This document shows positions 1 to 11,761 of a DNA stretch of 64,000 nucleotides, in pieces. Made by a program: the position numbers and the translations under genes. How positions within the stretch are numbered: the stretch's first letter is position 1; each line of letters opens with the position of its first letter. The DNA is from Diogma glabrata. Lineage: Eukaryota > Arthropoda > Insecta > Diptera > Cylindrotomidae. The stretch lies in assembly GCA_963693315.1 (NCBI GenBank), contig OY856186.1, positions 371,220,850 through 371,284,849 of the forward strand, in the 5' to 3' direction. The notes under the pieces are model-generated. The model had not been told where the DNA came from, searched no databases, and saw nothing but the letters and a program-made list of their open reading frames with translations.

Positions 1-1500
1 TCAAACCTCACGTGAATTATTTGTATATTTTATTTTCTAGACTGTCTCGTTGCTAGGAAAAAAATAAAACAAAATTTAATTTACTAATTTCCTGTAAACA
101 ATTTATTTCCTTTTTATTCCTCCCTAACCGATTCAAACAAAACAAATGTCAGTACCTTGCAAAGCTCTTTTCAAATCTTATGTTTGGATCAATGCCAATT
201 GCTGATTCTATGAATTCTATGTAAAATATTTTGAAAATACAACGTATAATACAATTTTTAACGTAATTTCCTAAACACTATTGAATCAAAATAAATAACG
301 AGTACTTCAACTTCCACAACTTGAAATAGTTTTATAATACATAGCTTGAAATAAAAACTTTTGACTTGCGAAATTGAATGAGAACAAAAAAATCACAACA
401 GAACAACATATTAGAGTTTTGCACGAAATATGTTGGGTCAAGTAGTAGATTATTGTAAAAACAACAAATACTTGTTTTATGTTTACAGCGTAAAAGCATC
501 GTAAAAGCATAACAAGAAGTTGAATTGAATTATATAAAAATTATGTATTTTATAATTATGCTAAACAAAACAAAATAAATAAAAGAAAGAATATTATTAT
601 TAAGAAGGAAATACAAACTTGAATCATATTTTTTTTTAAAAATTAAAATTTGTATGTGATAAAAATTAGGATTCAAGATAACTCTAATTTAAGCTTAGTG
701 AAAGTTGATAATCTAAAGTTATGTGATGCATATCTAATCATTTTTGTTCTTTTGAATACGATTTACATATTTTAAGAATTTGCATTTGAGATAACTTATA
801 ATTTATCGTTAAATTATTATGTTTCAGTACAACTGTGATCGTTTCACCTTCTATAGGTAATTCGATAATAGCCGAATTAACAAAACTTTAACGTAATCAA
901 ACGTTTTAGAAAAGATAACAGTGTTGATTGTTATATAATTGTTGCATATGGCGATGAATGTGGTTAACTATAATTTTACTGAAATCCTCTTTCGCTTTTA
1001 TATTCATCTACGTAATCTCCAAACTTCAGATAAAACAAAATTTCCAAATTTTTCAAACTGATTGCATTTTCGATTGAGGTTATGTAAAAAACTACATTTT
1101 TACAAAATGCCAATCAAAAGTGAACAACAATTAAGTACCTACGTTTTTGAATTTTTGTAATTTAGTTGAATTCTTTCTGTCAATCCAATCACAAAAATGT
1201 TTTTCCTCAATATTAACACATTCCATATGAACTTCAAACATTTTACAAATTTTTAAATCATTTAAAATTCAATCTGAATTTTTTTAGATTTAAGAGTACT
1301 GCTATATAATGAGAATGAAAACCTGCGTTGAGCTAATGGCATATTTCTTGATCATGGGACAGACAGTCTTCCGTAATGATTAAATCCCAGCTAAAGAGTA
1401 ATATGAAGGCTCGATAATCTTCGAGCAATCAGTAACGTGCAATCATCAAAGAATACTTCATACCTAAGATTGAGGGTACTAACGTTGACTGAATACAGTT
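1..1500. other. AT-rich stretch, no gene seen
   Basis: Open frames are short and rich in F, Y, N, K and I, as expected from base composition. I see no recognisable protein, RNA gene or long repeat. Confidence 0.6.
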
Positions 1501-1528
1501 CATCCGCCAGCACCACTTCACCTTGGCT

Positions 1529-1595
1529 AGTGATATTTCACTGCTATTACAAGCGGTATTTCACACACCGCTTGCAACAGCAGTGAAATATCACT
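1529..1595. repeat. Hairpin with 29-bp arms
   Basis: Arm 1529-1557 starts AGTGATATTTCACTGC and arm 1567-1595 is its reverse complement except for two mismatches. The loop is 9 nt. It is more GC-balanced than the surrounding DNA. It could be a small MITE terminus or a foldback; its function is unknown. Confidence 0.8.
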
Positions 1596-1664
1596 CACGT
1601 TAACTCGTATGTTAATAGCAGAGATATGAGTACGCGGGGTTGTCACATCCGTAGATCAAAGTTT

Positions 1665-2320
1665 AAAAAAACAAAGTTCAATGCAACGCGTAATATTAGC
1701 TTAGAATTGAATGATTGATTTCAAATTTTGCAAATAATATTTTTATGGGTATTGACACGAAATGGGAGGGTGTCGTACAAAAAATTTCAATTTTTTTTGG
1801 CTCAGAACAAAACCTCTCAACTTTAAGTAACCGGGGGCACCCCTAAGAATTGAACAATTGATTTCAAATTTTGCAAATTTTATTTTTATGGGTATTGACA
1901 CGAAATGAGAAGGTGTCGTACAAACAATTTAAATTTTTTTTTAAGGCACAGAACAAAACCTTTCAGCTTTAGGTACCGGGTGCACGCCTTAGAATTGAAC
2001 GATTGATTTAAAATTTTACAAATAATATTTTTATGGGTATTGACACGAAATGGGGGTGCCGCAAACTGTACAATGAAAAAAAAAGTTCAAGAGTAACCCA
2101 AGGGCCGCCCTAACGTATAGCTAATATTACGCGTTGCATTGAACTTTGTTTTTTTCTGCTCAGAGTCTCTAAACTTTAAGTGGCCGGGGGCATCCCTTAG
2201 AATTGAACTATTGATTTCAAATTTTGCAAATAACTTTTTTATGGATATTGACACGAAAAGGGAGGGATACAAACAATTAAACATTTTTTCTTCAAGGGCC
2301 ACCCTACTAAACATATTTTG
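1665..2320. repeat. Four-unit tandem array bounded by a 37-bp inverted repeat
   Basis: Units start near 1703, 1846, 1991 and 2199. Each begins AGAATTGAA and carries the shared segment ATGGGTATTGACACGAAA (one base changed in the last unit). Spacings are 143, 145 and 208. The extra length before the last unit holds an exact reverse complement (2119-2155) of the segment just before the first unit (1665-1701). The units are diverged but the 37-bp inverted pair is perfect. Confidence 0.8.
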
Positions 2321-2945
2321 TAAGGTATACTTTTCAGTGGTGCATAAAGGAATTTTACATTGAAAAACCTAAAAATCCTATTATAAACTTTTAATGGCAC
2401 AAATTCAAATTCTTTGGTCTCTAGACTAGAAATTGCTAGATTGCCAATGATAGACGCCAACGGAGTGTATTTTTCTAGTTTACGATGCTCCAAAATATTA
2501 TTGGAGTTATATTAAATAGCAAAAGTAATTTACTTCTTAAATTGACTATTGCGTTGTTAACAGAGGAAAACTACTGACTATACTTTTGACCGAATAAAAT
2601 AGGTGGGAGTCAGAAGTATGTTGAAGAAATGCGTATACCGAATTTAGAGCAATAAGAAGTTGTTACTTAACAATAAATTTTACAAAACAGGTGCCACACC
2701 ACATATAAAGGGCGATCACTAAAACATGTGATTGGCATGCTAAATGACAAGCTTTATTCTAACTATGCTAATTGTAATTGATGTCTAGCTCACAGTCGCT
2801 TCTGACTTTTTTCTCAATTTATTTTAATCGTTCTAGATTTGGTCTGCTTTCCGGATATGGTCAAACCTTTTTAAGACTGCCTAGTGTTATGAAGTTGTTG
2901 TCCCGTAAAAATTCATTTGTCCGGAAAACTTTCTTTTGCATGAAT
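2321..2945. other. AT-rich stretch, no gene seen
   Basis: Only short open frames, with no motif I recognise. Confidence 0.5.
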
Positions 2946-4410
2946 CAACGCGATAAATACAACTGATCGTTTTTTTATTCACACCTTTCTCAACCCTTTG
3001 CAATGATTTTGTTTTCATCGATTGCTGTCTCATTTTGATATGTTGTTGATTCATAATTTTTTGATATATATATATGTACATGGACATTTTATATTTGAAG
3101 GACAGTCGATCGGAATTAAATGATGGCGTAGGTCGGAGTTACTTCTTGGAGTTTTTCATTTGTTGTAATTATAAAAACGCCAGAGTTGATTATTTTTTTT
3201 TTTTTGTTAAAATTAGTGTTAGTGAGTTAGTGTTATAATTTTCTCTTAAGTAGCTTGGTTTCATTAAATTTAATTGAATTGAAGGAAAAGAAAGGCAATT
3301 GTTTGTGTTGTCATTTAATAAGTGAAATACAGTAAAAACGCCATTGAGGTTTAAACTAATTGTTGTGAATAACAAAACAAAAGTACTATAACAGGTAGAA
3401 GTGTTTGAATATTTAATTGGAAAGATACAACAGTTTAGCATTTACAGAAAGCTGTGGATTAAAACATATATTTTACCGTGTTTGCTAATTATAAAGGAAT
3501 TAGGTGAAACCTGACTTTCGTGTTTTGAGCATACGTGTTTTTTTTTTGTTTAACACCAAAAATTAGTGGGATAAATAACCATAGAGCCGGACTTCCATTA
3601 AACATTCAACTCGATGAAATTAATTTTGGGTTATGGTAAAGAAGATTTAATCATTTGTGTAACTAAAATCATAACATAATTGCAGATATAACTTTTTATT
3701 ATTATCGATACGTTGTTATATCAATCCGGCTTGGCGCGTGAGATGCTATTCTTGTGTGCAGTTTGAACAGGGTCATACCATAATTAGCAATACGACCAAT
3801 TGTATATTTGACCAACGATTGAGTTGTTTTTATTATTACTAATTTATAATCACCCTGACTAGAGGCGTAACATTTTTTTTGATAGCTTGTGTTACTATTT
3901 GCATTATTCTGCCCGTACCATAGGTGCAATATTGTTAGTGACAACTGTTAATATTATTGGTTTTAATGTTCTTGTGCAACAATCGCCCGGACCAACCAGA
4001 GGTGCCACATTCTTAGTGTTATTATGGGAATTATATCTAATCCTAAGTTAGTATGATCGGTTGAATCAACGTGGGCATGAGGACAGAGGAGTTGGATTCG
4101 ATACAATTATGGAGTGGATCAAACCTTTATTTAATCTTTTTTAAATGTAATACTCGTAGTTATATTGGTATGTGTGGTTATCTCGGTTTCAACGGCCTTT
4201 GGGGTTGTCAGAGTCAATGATCTTTGTTTTCGCTTATTTAATACCGTTAACGCTATCTTATTTGCGTGCATATCTGATTATTTGTACTGAACTGAGAGAA
4301 ATTACTTCTTTGACACATAGTTGAAGCTCGCGGGAACAAAACCTCGCTTGGCACGCAGTCCTCCCATTGCTTCCATTAAGTGACATCGTTAGCAAGTCCA
4401 GTGTTCAATA
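2946..4410 (+). repeat. Dispersed repeat, long copy
   Basis: Two blocks, about 2950-3085 and 4075-4400, are matched by 35870-36030 and 36070-36345. The first shared block includes GATTTTGTTTTCATCGATTG. The second includes a GGATYCGATACAAT motif followed by TACTCG and TTATATTGG. The roughly 1 kb between the blocks is absent from the other copy, so either it was inserted here or it was deleted there. No open frame supports a protein. It may be the noncoding part of a larger retroelement. Confidence 0.7.
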
Positions 4411-4515
4411 CATTAGTTCTTTCATTTATTTTTATATTCAAGAGTTAAAGACATCTGTTATAAACTTTTTCATATATGTGATTTTGCTGCTTTGCGGGAT
4501 CTAGACATTTTTACA

Positions 4516-4779
4516 CTACGTGAGAGACTGCTGAAGATCTTGTGAAAACATGTTGAAGACCTTACAAAAATCTCCATTTCTCCATTGAAAGTTGATACAT
4601 CGCGGAAGAAATAGGTCGACTAACAAACATATGCTTTCCTCGGATTTGCCAATTTTTATATAACAACCTGTTAGCTCCATTCCTTGAAGATAGAGCATTA
4701 TTTCACAACTTTCGTGAGTTATTTTATCTCCATCGTTTGTATTGTATTGATTAATTGCAGAGGAGACTAAAGATAACAT
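4516..4779 (-). CDS. Unrecognised 87-residue open frame
   Basis: I do not recognise this protein. It is listed because its composition is unlike the low-complexity shadows around it: acidic, basic, Cys, Gly and Trp residues are mixed, and there is a plausible folded stretch around residues 38-75 (GCYIKIGKSEE, LLVDLFLPRCINFQW). An in-frame stop lies five codons upstream of the ATG, so if real it is either a complete small protein or an exon whose boundaries I cannot see. It has no signal peptide or membrane segment. It lies just downstream of the dispersed repeat ending near 4410 and may be a remnant of that element. Chance is a realistic alternative. Confidence 0.2.
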   Translation of the reverse strand: MLSLVSSAINQYNTNDGDKITHESCEIMLYLQGMELTGCYIKIGKSEESICLLVDLFLPRCINFQWRNGDFCKVFNMFSQDLQQSLT

Positions 4780-4969
4780 AGAAGCAGAGTTTCATTCGCT
4801 CCTTATATCACTCCTTTACGCCGTTCAGAGCGAGTAACTTAAAGAATTCTACATTTCATTTGAATGTATATTTCTTATATACGAAAGACAAAATTTATGT
4901 AGCTTAAACTGGTTTAAAATCTTTTATTCACTAGATTTGCATTTTGAATAACTTTTGAAGTTATAGGGA

Positions 4970-5165
4970 TTTTGTGTGACCACTTAAACTCAAATCATTA
5001 AGGAACATCATTGAAGTTTTTCAATTTGAAAGTATATTTTGGATTATTCTTAGAGAAAAACTCCAGTTTTCTCTTAAACGTGATGCGATACGGGATTTTG
5101 AATCCAATTTTGGTAGACATGCTATACAACATGCTACCCCACCGAGACGAAGCGAACATTTCAAA
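4970..5165 (-). mobile_element. tRNA-derived SINE, diverged copy
   Basis: Read on the minus strand, the head (about 5160 down to 5085) has an A-box-like segment (TAGCATGTTGTATAGCATG) and a B-box-like GGATTCAAAATCC. The body follows and ends near TTTAAGTGGTCACAC. The layout matches the copies at 46315-46500 and 46745-46940. It is diverged and transcription by Pol III is unlikely. Confidence 0.5.
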
Positions 5166-8100
5166 TTTCCACTCCAAAGCACGTATAAGAGAAAAATGGG
5201 AGAAACGGGAGAAAAATAAGAGAAAAATCCCTAATAATTCAAAATTTATCCAAATTTCAAATCTAGTCAATTAAAAATTCAAAAAATATAACACTCAAAA
5301 ATGAAGGAGTGAAAATAAAACAATATCGTTCTTACTCCTAAATCGAAATAAATATTTTCTTTTAAATGCTCACATATTTTATTTTTGCTTCAAACTTGAT
5401 GCTTTCTAATGTAAAAATTAAATATATTTCTGAATGTTTCGTTCAATTATAATTATAAGAATAAATAAAAAGGATGACGAAAAACTACTATTTTCTTTTT
5501 TCGTAAATGGAATGAAAGAAATGCAAATGGAGTGCAAAAACAAAATTGTTTAAATTGTTACTACAGTAATAGTCAGAGCACAATGCCGATTCAAAGAACC
5601 CCGCATTTTGACAAGATAAGAAGAAGCACAGAGTGATCCTCACTGATATCACTAAAGCGGGAAGAGGGGAGGGCCGTGTAAGACACTGAGGTAGAAAATT
5701 CTTATACAACGCTTGACACTGAATGAAGAAAACAACAGAAGGCAACGGGTTGTCGAAAACCATATACTAATTTTATAGAGAAATCACCGCTGTCACCATC
5801 CACCGACTCGAATTAAACAAAGATCACATAGGTGTTACCACTCGCTTTAGTGTAGTTGAGTTAACAGCGGCAGACGAAAATGAATATTTTGGAAGAATGG
5901 CTGACGTCGCGAAAGAAGAAAAGTGTAGGGGTAGGTTCGTCAACTACTCGCTTCACTACTAAGTGAAAGGGCAGACTTATCATTCCGAACATTTTTTGAA
6001 AATGCAAGCTAGGAACCTACGAAAAGTCAACTAAGGTATAATACTAAGCAATCCATAATGCGTATTATCAGCAACGGAGCAAAAAGTAATATGACACACC
6101 AACACATATATAAGTTAAGCTATTAAATGCTTTTGATTTCAAGTTTTCTTAGATAGAATCCTGGTGGCCATATAAATCTCTACGCGACGAAGTAAACTTG
6201 CTGACCACGATTGTACAGAGGCTGTTAGTTATATGTAACACAAAAGTTGTATCAGTGGATATGACGCAAACGTACGTAGTACGCGTACAGAAGACATTTT
6301 ATAATAAGATAAATATCTAAGTGTGAGCATTGTTGGACAAACACCTATATGCTTATCTCCAAAACAACACAAGAAAGGTTAGCTCTAACCATAACCAACG
6401 TTTGCGTTTGATAGTAGGTGGAAGCGTATGAAACAGACAGTATACGGTATCAAATAAAGCACACTGAAACAATTTCGTGCCAACCGAGTGTTCTCTGTTC
6501 CCCAGACTTAGGCACACGGTTGCCTTGTTCAAATTTCGGTTAGCTTGTTTTCATTAATAATAAACTGAGGCATCACAACTGAATTTAAAGTTCGTGAATG
6601 AATTTTTTTCAGAGCTTCCTTGTTCGATCAAAAGAAAGTTATGTTTCAACTAAATCTTAGAAATATGGCAGTTCTCTCGTTCATAACCCTTGAAAAAAAA
6701 TGTGGAGTTTGTTTAAAGCCTAGACCAGCTAGAGTTTTTAACTATAGGGCTGCCTACAGCGATCATCCGTAAGGAGGTAGTTAAACGCTACATCACACTG
6801 GAATAAGCTGGCAGTAAACCTATACGTTACAATAGCAATCGATTGTGAGGCGTTAATGTTTTAAAGCAAGTAGGATTCGGATCATAATAATTTTTACGTT
6901 TCTGGTAAAAAGAAAATGTTAGAAATCAATGAAAAAAAAAACAAATGATCTTCAGTTAGAAGATTAAACAATTGGTAATTCGGATCGATCGGGTCAGAAG
7001 AGCATTAAATTCGCTGATTTGAGCTAGATTCTAAAAAATTAATATCTAAAAGTTGAATGATGTATGATGTGATGCCGAAATGCAATCAATCAATGGTTGG
7101 TAAAGATTTGATCCCGTATGATAATCTGAAAATATTGTCGGGAAAGAACATTACCAGCAGAAATGCTCCAATGAACTTACGTATGAATACCAACACACCA
7201 GTTGTCTGCTCAGACTAATCATCGTTTTTTTTACAATGTTTTCAATCATAAACGAACAAATTGATTAAGATTGACATTAATTGATTATGTCCAAATGAAA
7301 ATAAACTTCTACTCTTCAACATATTTTTTTATTTCTTTTATTGCTTCGTTACTTCTATATTTTTTTTTTTGTAATTTTCCATTTATGGAAAACTATTTGC
7401 TATATAAAAATTTCACTTTTTTCTGAAGCACAAAAATGATTTAAAACAATTTTCACTTGAGATAAGTAAGATCCTTGACCTAAATCGATATGTTATTGAT
7501 ACATCAATTATTCGATTAACAATTTAATAATAACAATTGCTTTGAGTTCAGATATATGGAGATAAACGTTATATAGAATTTTAACACGACATAGTATTAA
7601 CCACGTCCAATCCAATTCAATTTAATCGTGACAACAATAGTAAAAAAAATCTTAAATGATTTGCCTTAAAAATTTGATTGTTTTTGTTGTACAGCCGGTT
7701 TCCTGTTAGAGAAATTATGTACATTGTACAATGACAATGAAAAGAATAGAAAAGATTTGTTTTTTTTAAATTTTCTTACAAGAAATAATGAACCGGTGTG
7801 AATAAAAATTTTATAGAAATTAAATTCATTAAATTAAAAATATTCTAAGTATTGTTACTGTTAAACAATCCATTGTCGTTTTCATCCATTTAAAATGTTA
7901 GTCATGTTGGTGGTCTATCTTTATGGTCTATTGATTTTTACCGAAGTCACTGACTGCATTTTTAATCGAAATTTAATAATAAAATTAATTGAAAATTTAG
8001 TACAAATTCTTGATTCTAGTATTGTTTTGAATAATAGAAATTGAAATTAATTATTCGAAGAAAAAAATGTATGTTACTTACAGTTTTAAAAATAATTTTG

Positions 8101-8680
8101 AATTTAGTTCATACCTGAAAATATAAAATAAAAATTTATTGTTATTGTTATTAATTTTGGAAATAATTTTCAACAAAAATTTTATGAAGAAAAACAATAA
8201 ATGAAAATATGGCAGTGTACAAATTTTCGGAATAACAAAACATATATTTTACTAGTTAAATTGATGCTAAAACATTCAATGATTAAAAAGAATAAAAAAA
8301 TTAATGAACACACTCTCATTGGAAACGAACTACAAATTAAAAGAAATGTGACAAAACTTCTTCCCTAAATTATATTACACATCAGATTACTATTTTATTA
8401 GTAGTCTTCTTTAGTTTTCCAACTTTTTTTTGTTAAATTTGGGTTGATATTCCTTGATAATGTGATATTCAATGATTGATCTTCTTCAATGATTAAAATC
8501 CACATATGGCGAATCATTTCTTCGAGCCAGTTATAGCACGGCCAGTTATATCAGTAGGGAATACTCAAGTCACTTGTGTAGAGTTATTATTGATTATTTC
8601 CAATCAATGCAAAATCAATATGTGATGCATGACCAATACGGGAATATTTATTGTTGCGAGTTTTGTGAGCAATTAAACTC
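5166..8680. other. Mostly AT-rich, no gene recognised
   Basis: GC rises somewhat at 5560-6000 and 6180-6560 but no frame there gives a known protein. The minus-strand frame at 5488-5763 is hydrophobic and Cys/Phe rich with no recognisable domain. From 6900 on the DNA is simple AT-rich sequence with homopolymer runs. Confidence 0.5.
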
Positions 8681-8688
8681 GACTAATA

Positions 8689-10206
8689 GGCTGGGGCCGT
8701 TACCTTTTTGAGATGAAAAAATTAGTAGCAGGTAACGGCCGGCTGGAATATATAGTTGAGGTCATAAACAATGAAAAAAAAAACGAGTTTTTTAGTTTTG
8801 AGACATTAGGGGTAGTGTGTCCTAGTGTGTGTAGTAGTTTTGTGTATTTACCTATTCCTTCAAAATCGTTAGCTTTCTGTAGCCAAAGGTTTTACTTTAT
8901 AACAAAATTCGGTTCAGTCATTTTATTTTAATAATAATTAATAATAATTAATAGTTCTAAGAACAGGTACTTTGTAACAAAAGTTATTTAAAAAAACAGA
9001 GGTTTAACAGTGGGTTTATTTCAAAATTTAAACAATGGTGGTTTACAACCTGAATAAATCGTGCAATAAAGCATCGATATTCACATATGTCAGCAATGTA
9101 AATTATTTGCTATTGTTACTAACCTTTCGACATAAAGTTAAATAATCAGTTACAATTTTAATATAAGTAAAGGTGCAATAACAATTACTTATTTCGCTAG
9201 CGCGTTTATTGAGAGAAATAGGAAGAAAAAAAATCTATTTTTTCAGTGTAAGATATTGTATTACAGTTTGCCTAAAGTAGGAAATTTTTATAGTAAAGGA
9301 GGACGTAGGACATTCTTCCTCCAAAGTAGGACTGTCCTACCGAATGTAGGACACGTGGCAACCGTATAGTATGCTGTTAAATTTTAAACTTTGTAAATTT
9401 TTTTCTGTTTGAATACGTAACAGCATTTTTTTATTTTTTACTTTATTCAATTTTAGCGTTGTTTTTAGCTTTGGTATTTTATACCAAAGAAAGTTTTTTC
9501 TTTAAAATATTATGAACTATTAACATAAATATGCTAAAAAATTGAAAAAAAATTAAAAAATCGACAAGTTCGAGATTCGAAAACTTTTTTTTTCGGTTTT
9601 TCTCAATTTTAAGCTGCTAAATAACAATAAATCATTAAAATCGATATACTATTTGAGAGTAGACATCTTGACAAAAAAAATAAGCACTAGAACAACATCA
9701 AAATCCAAAAAAACATCAATAAAGTTGTTCGCCGGAGATAGGGGTGTTTTTTCGGAAAAATGGTAAAATCTCGAAAAATATTTATTTTCCATAATTGAAA
9801 AAATTCATGCTTATTATGCGCAAATAATTACGTACTTTCACAAAGTTTCATTAAAATTAAATAATTTTCACGCGAAAAAAAAATAAAAAACAGAAAAATC
9901 GGTTTTTCATCATTTTCTCGCAAACTTTGAGGTTATGTCGAAAAATGTGTTCACTAAAGTTTTAGATTTTTTTATTTTCTACAACTTTTGTATGAAACAC
10001 TTTTCTCTAGGAGGCCTCGTTTCGTTACAAATAACGAAAAACTGTTTTCTCCCCTTACACATCACCCCATTTCACTACTTCCCTTCATTTCAAGTTCGAA
10101 AGTTTTTTTTTTCATTATTTATGACCTCAACTATATATTCCAGCTGGCCGCTACCTGCTACAAAATTTTTTTATTTCAGCTATAAAAATCCATAACGGCC
10201 CCAGCC
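8689..10206. mobile_element. TA-flanked inverted-repeat DNA element, non-autonomous
   Basis: The ends are inverted copies over about 100 bp: 8689 starts GGCTGGGGCCGTTA and 10206 ends in its reverse complement. TA is present on both sides (8687-8688 and 10207-10208), as for Tc1/mariner-type insertions. Each end also contains a second, oppositely oriented copy of the terminal motif (GTAACGGCCGGCTGG near 8740), so each terminus alone can fold into a hairpin of about 11 bp. The interior has no transposase-like frame; 9290-9365 has short GTAGGAC-type repeats. The superfamily is uncertain because TA flanks alone do not decide it. Confidence 0.85.
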
Positions 10207-10208
10207 TA

Positions 10209-10985
10209 TAACCATGTTAATCATTAAGTTTCTTCAAGTCGAGAATAACTACGAAAAAACAAAAATGCCCATGTTAACCATGAATCACATTTTGATTTCG
10301 CAAGTGACATAGGATGTTACAAAATAAAACAATTCCCCATCCATTGAAATCATACATAGTGAGATCAGGGAATTTACTATAAAAATAACCCAAGAAAAAA
10401 AAACGTAATTTTTCAAAAGACGAAAACGAATAAATTTATCTAAAATTATCGCTTTTTTGGAGCATTGGATATCATGCATAATACATAGAATCGAACCAGC
10501 GTTATTAATAAAAGAGTTTGAATCTTACCCAAAACAAGACTAAATTTCTGTTATAAACTGAAAGGATTATTCATAGAAATTCAATAAAGAGATCCGGCTA
10601 GAGAGATTCTTTTATAGTTAGAAGCCACTTTAGTTGCTTGAAAAGGAATGGTACTTAGTAGTTGGTAGTTGGTAGTACTTGAAACAATATAATTTTGTGA
10701 AATTGAAATTCAACATTTTCTCGCGCCGTAAACTATATCACTATATGAAATCGCCGATTTTATTTTTTCCAGAAATGCGTTAACATTGTATAGTACGATT
10801 TTTTTTATCACATACTATTAATTACTTGGTCAAGGTAACAAAAATGCTTTTGGAGTACTGTGTTGTAACATCAAATTGAAACCAATATGCACACGACAAC
10901 CACAGATTTAGTGCCGCGTCTTGGCACAGACTGACATCTAGGGCTTCAAACAAGATGACCAACACTACCTGCACTTATTAAATGC
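10209..10985. other. AT-rich spacer, no gene seen
   Basis: No recognisable protein. Gag-like sequence begins only near 10990. Confidence 0.4.
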
Positions 10986-10989
10986 GCTC

Positions 10990-11672
10990 TACTATAAAAG
11001 CTGGAAATAGTTTCGGATTTAATTGACAAATTTCCCGAAACCAACATATACGAAGTGCAGAAATGAACGCTGTTGGAACAGCAAGCACAGTCTGATGAAA
11101 GAAGACTAGAGTCACTGTTCACCTCGATCAAGACCTTGGCGACCAAACCACGTCGGAGAAACTGCGTCACATAAAACAACAAGTCTGCAGTAATTTTTGC
11201 GAAAATATTATCTTCTCTTTGTGGGTGTTGACTTACTGAAGTGATCAGGATACTTCTGTTCATATTAGATTCAACTCGATGGCGAGAATCGCGGACAAGA
11301 TGTACGAAGTAATGCCAGGGAACCTACGACAACAAGTTCACAGTCCACCACCAACGTTACTAAAAATATCCAAGCAGTACAACGCACACACCAAAGAACG
11401 GAACGATGGCAGAGCGCCTTACGAGGTTAAAAGCACAACTAGAACGATTGACGCAGAGACGTCGAAGCACGTCAAGGAATCGATTACAAACTACTAGTTC
11501 TAGTTTTCACCACAAATCAGCATCTCCGTTTTGGCCACGGTCAAGACCTCGAAAAACTTCATGGAAACAGAAGAGTCGGTGTTATTCCAACCGATCATTC
11601 GAAGCAACGGCACGCAAGTGCAGAGCTAGATGCTCATACGGTCAATATATACCCGAACTACTGTGGATGTAA
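10990..11672 (+). pseudogene. Ty3/Gypsy Gag remnant, frameshifted
   Basis: Gag packages element RNA into virus-like particles; this copy cannot do so. Similarity runs through three frames. First comes a capsid-like piece (VSDLIDKFPETNIYEV near 11008, then SDERRLESLFTSIKT near 11090). After a frame change comes DLGDQTTSEKLRHIKQQV near 11130. After another change comes MARIADKMYEVMP at 11279. The last frame (11406-11672) has a charged stretch (AERLTRLKAQLERL), a Ser/Arg-rich linker and a Cys motif (KCRARCSYG). This order is that of insect Gypsy Gag of the type ending ADK(I/M)xEV followed by a Cys box. No protease or RT follows directly. The minus-strand frame over 10946-11263 is its shadow. The RT remnant at 16330-16670 could derive from the same kind of element. 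Confidence 0.72.
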
Positions 11673-11761
11673 ACACCAAACTAAAAATTAAAAAACATCT
11701 AAAGTCCCAGGTTCTGGGCGGCTGTGATCGAGTGTAAATATTCCAGCCGTCCATTAATTTA

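Noticed and set aside
5488..5763. 91-residue minus-strand frame
   Set aside because: No motif, and composition consistent with chance; not strong enough to list as a gene.
10946..11263. 105-residue minus-strand frame
   Set aside because: Antisense of the plus-strand Gag remnant, which has recognisable motifs.
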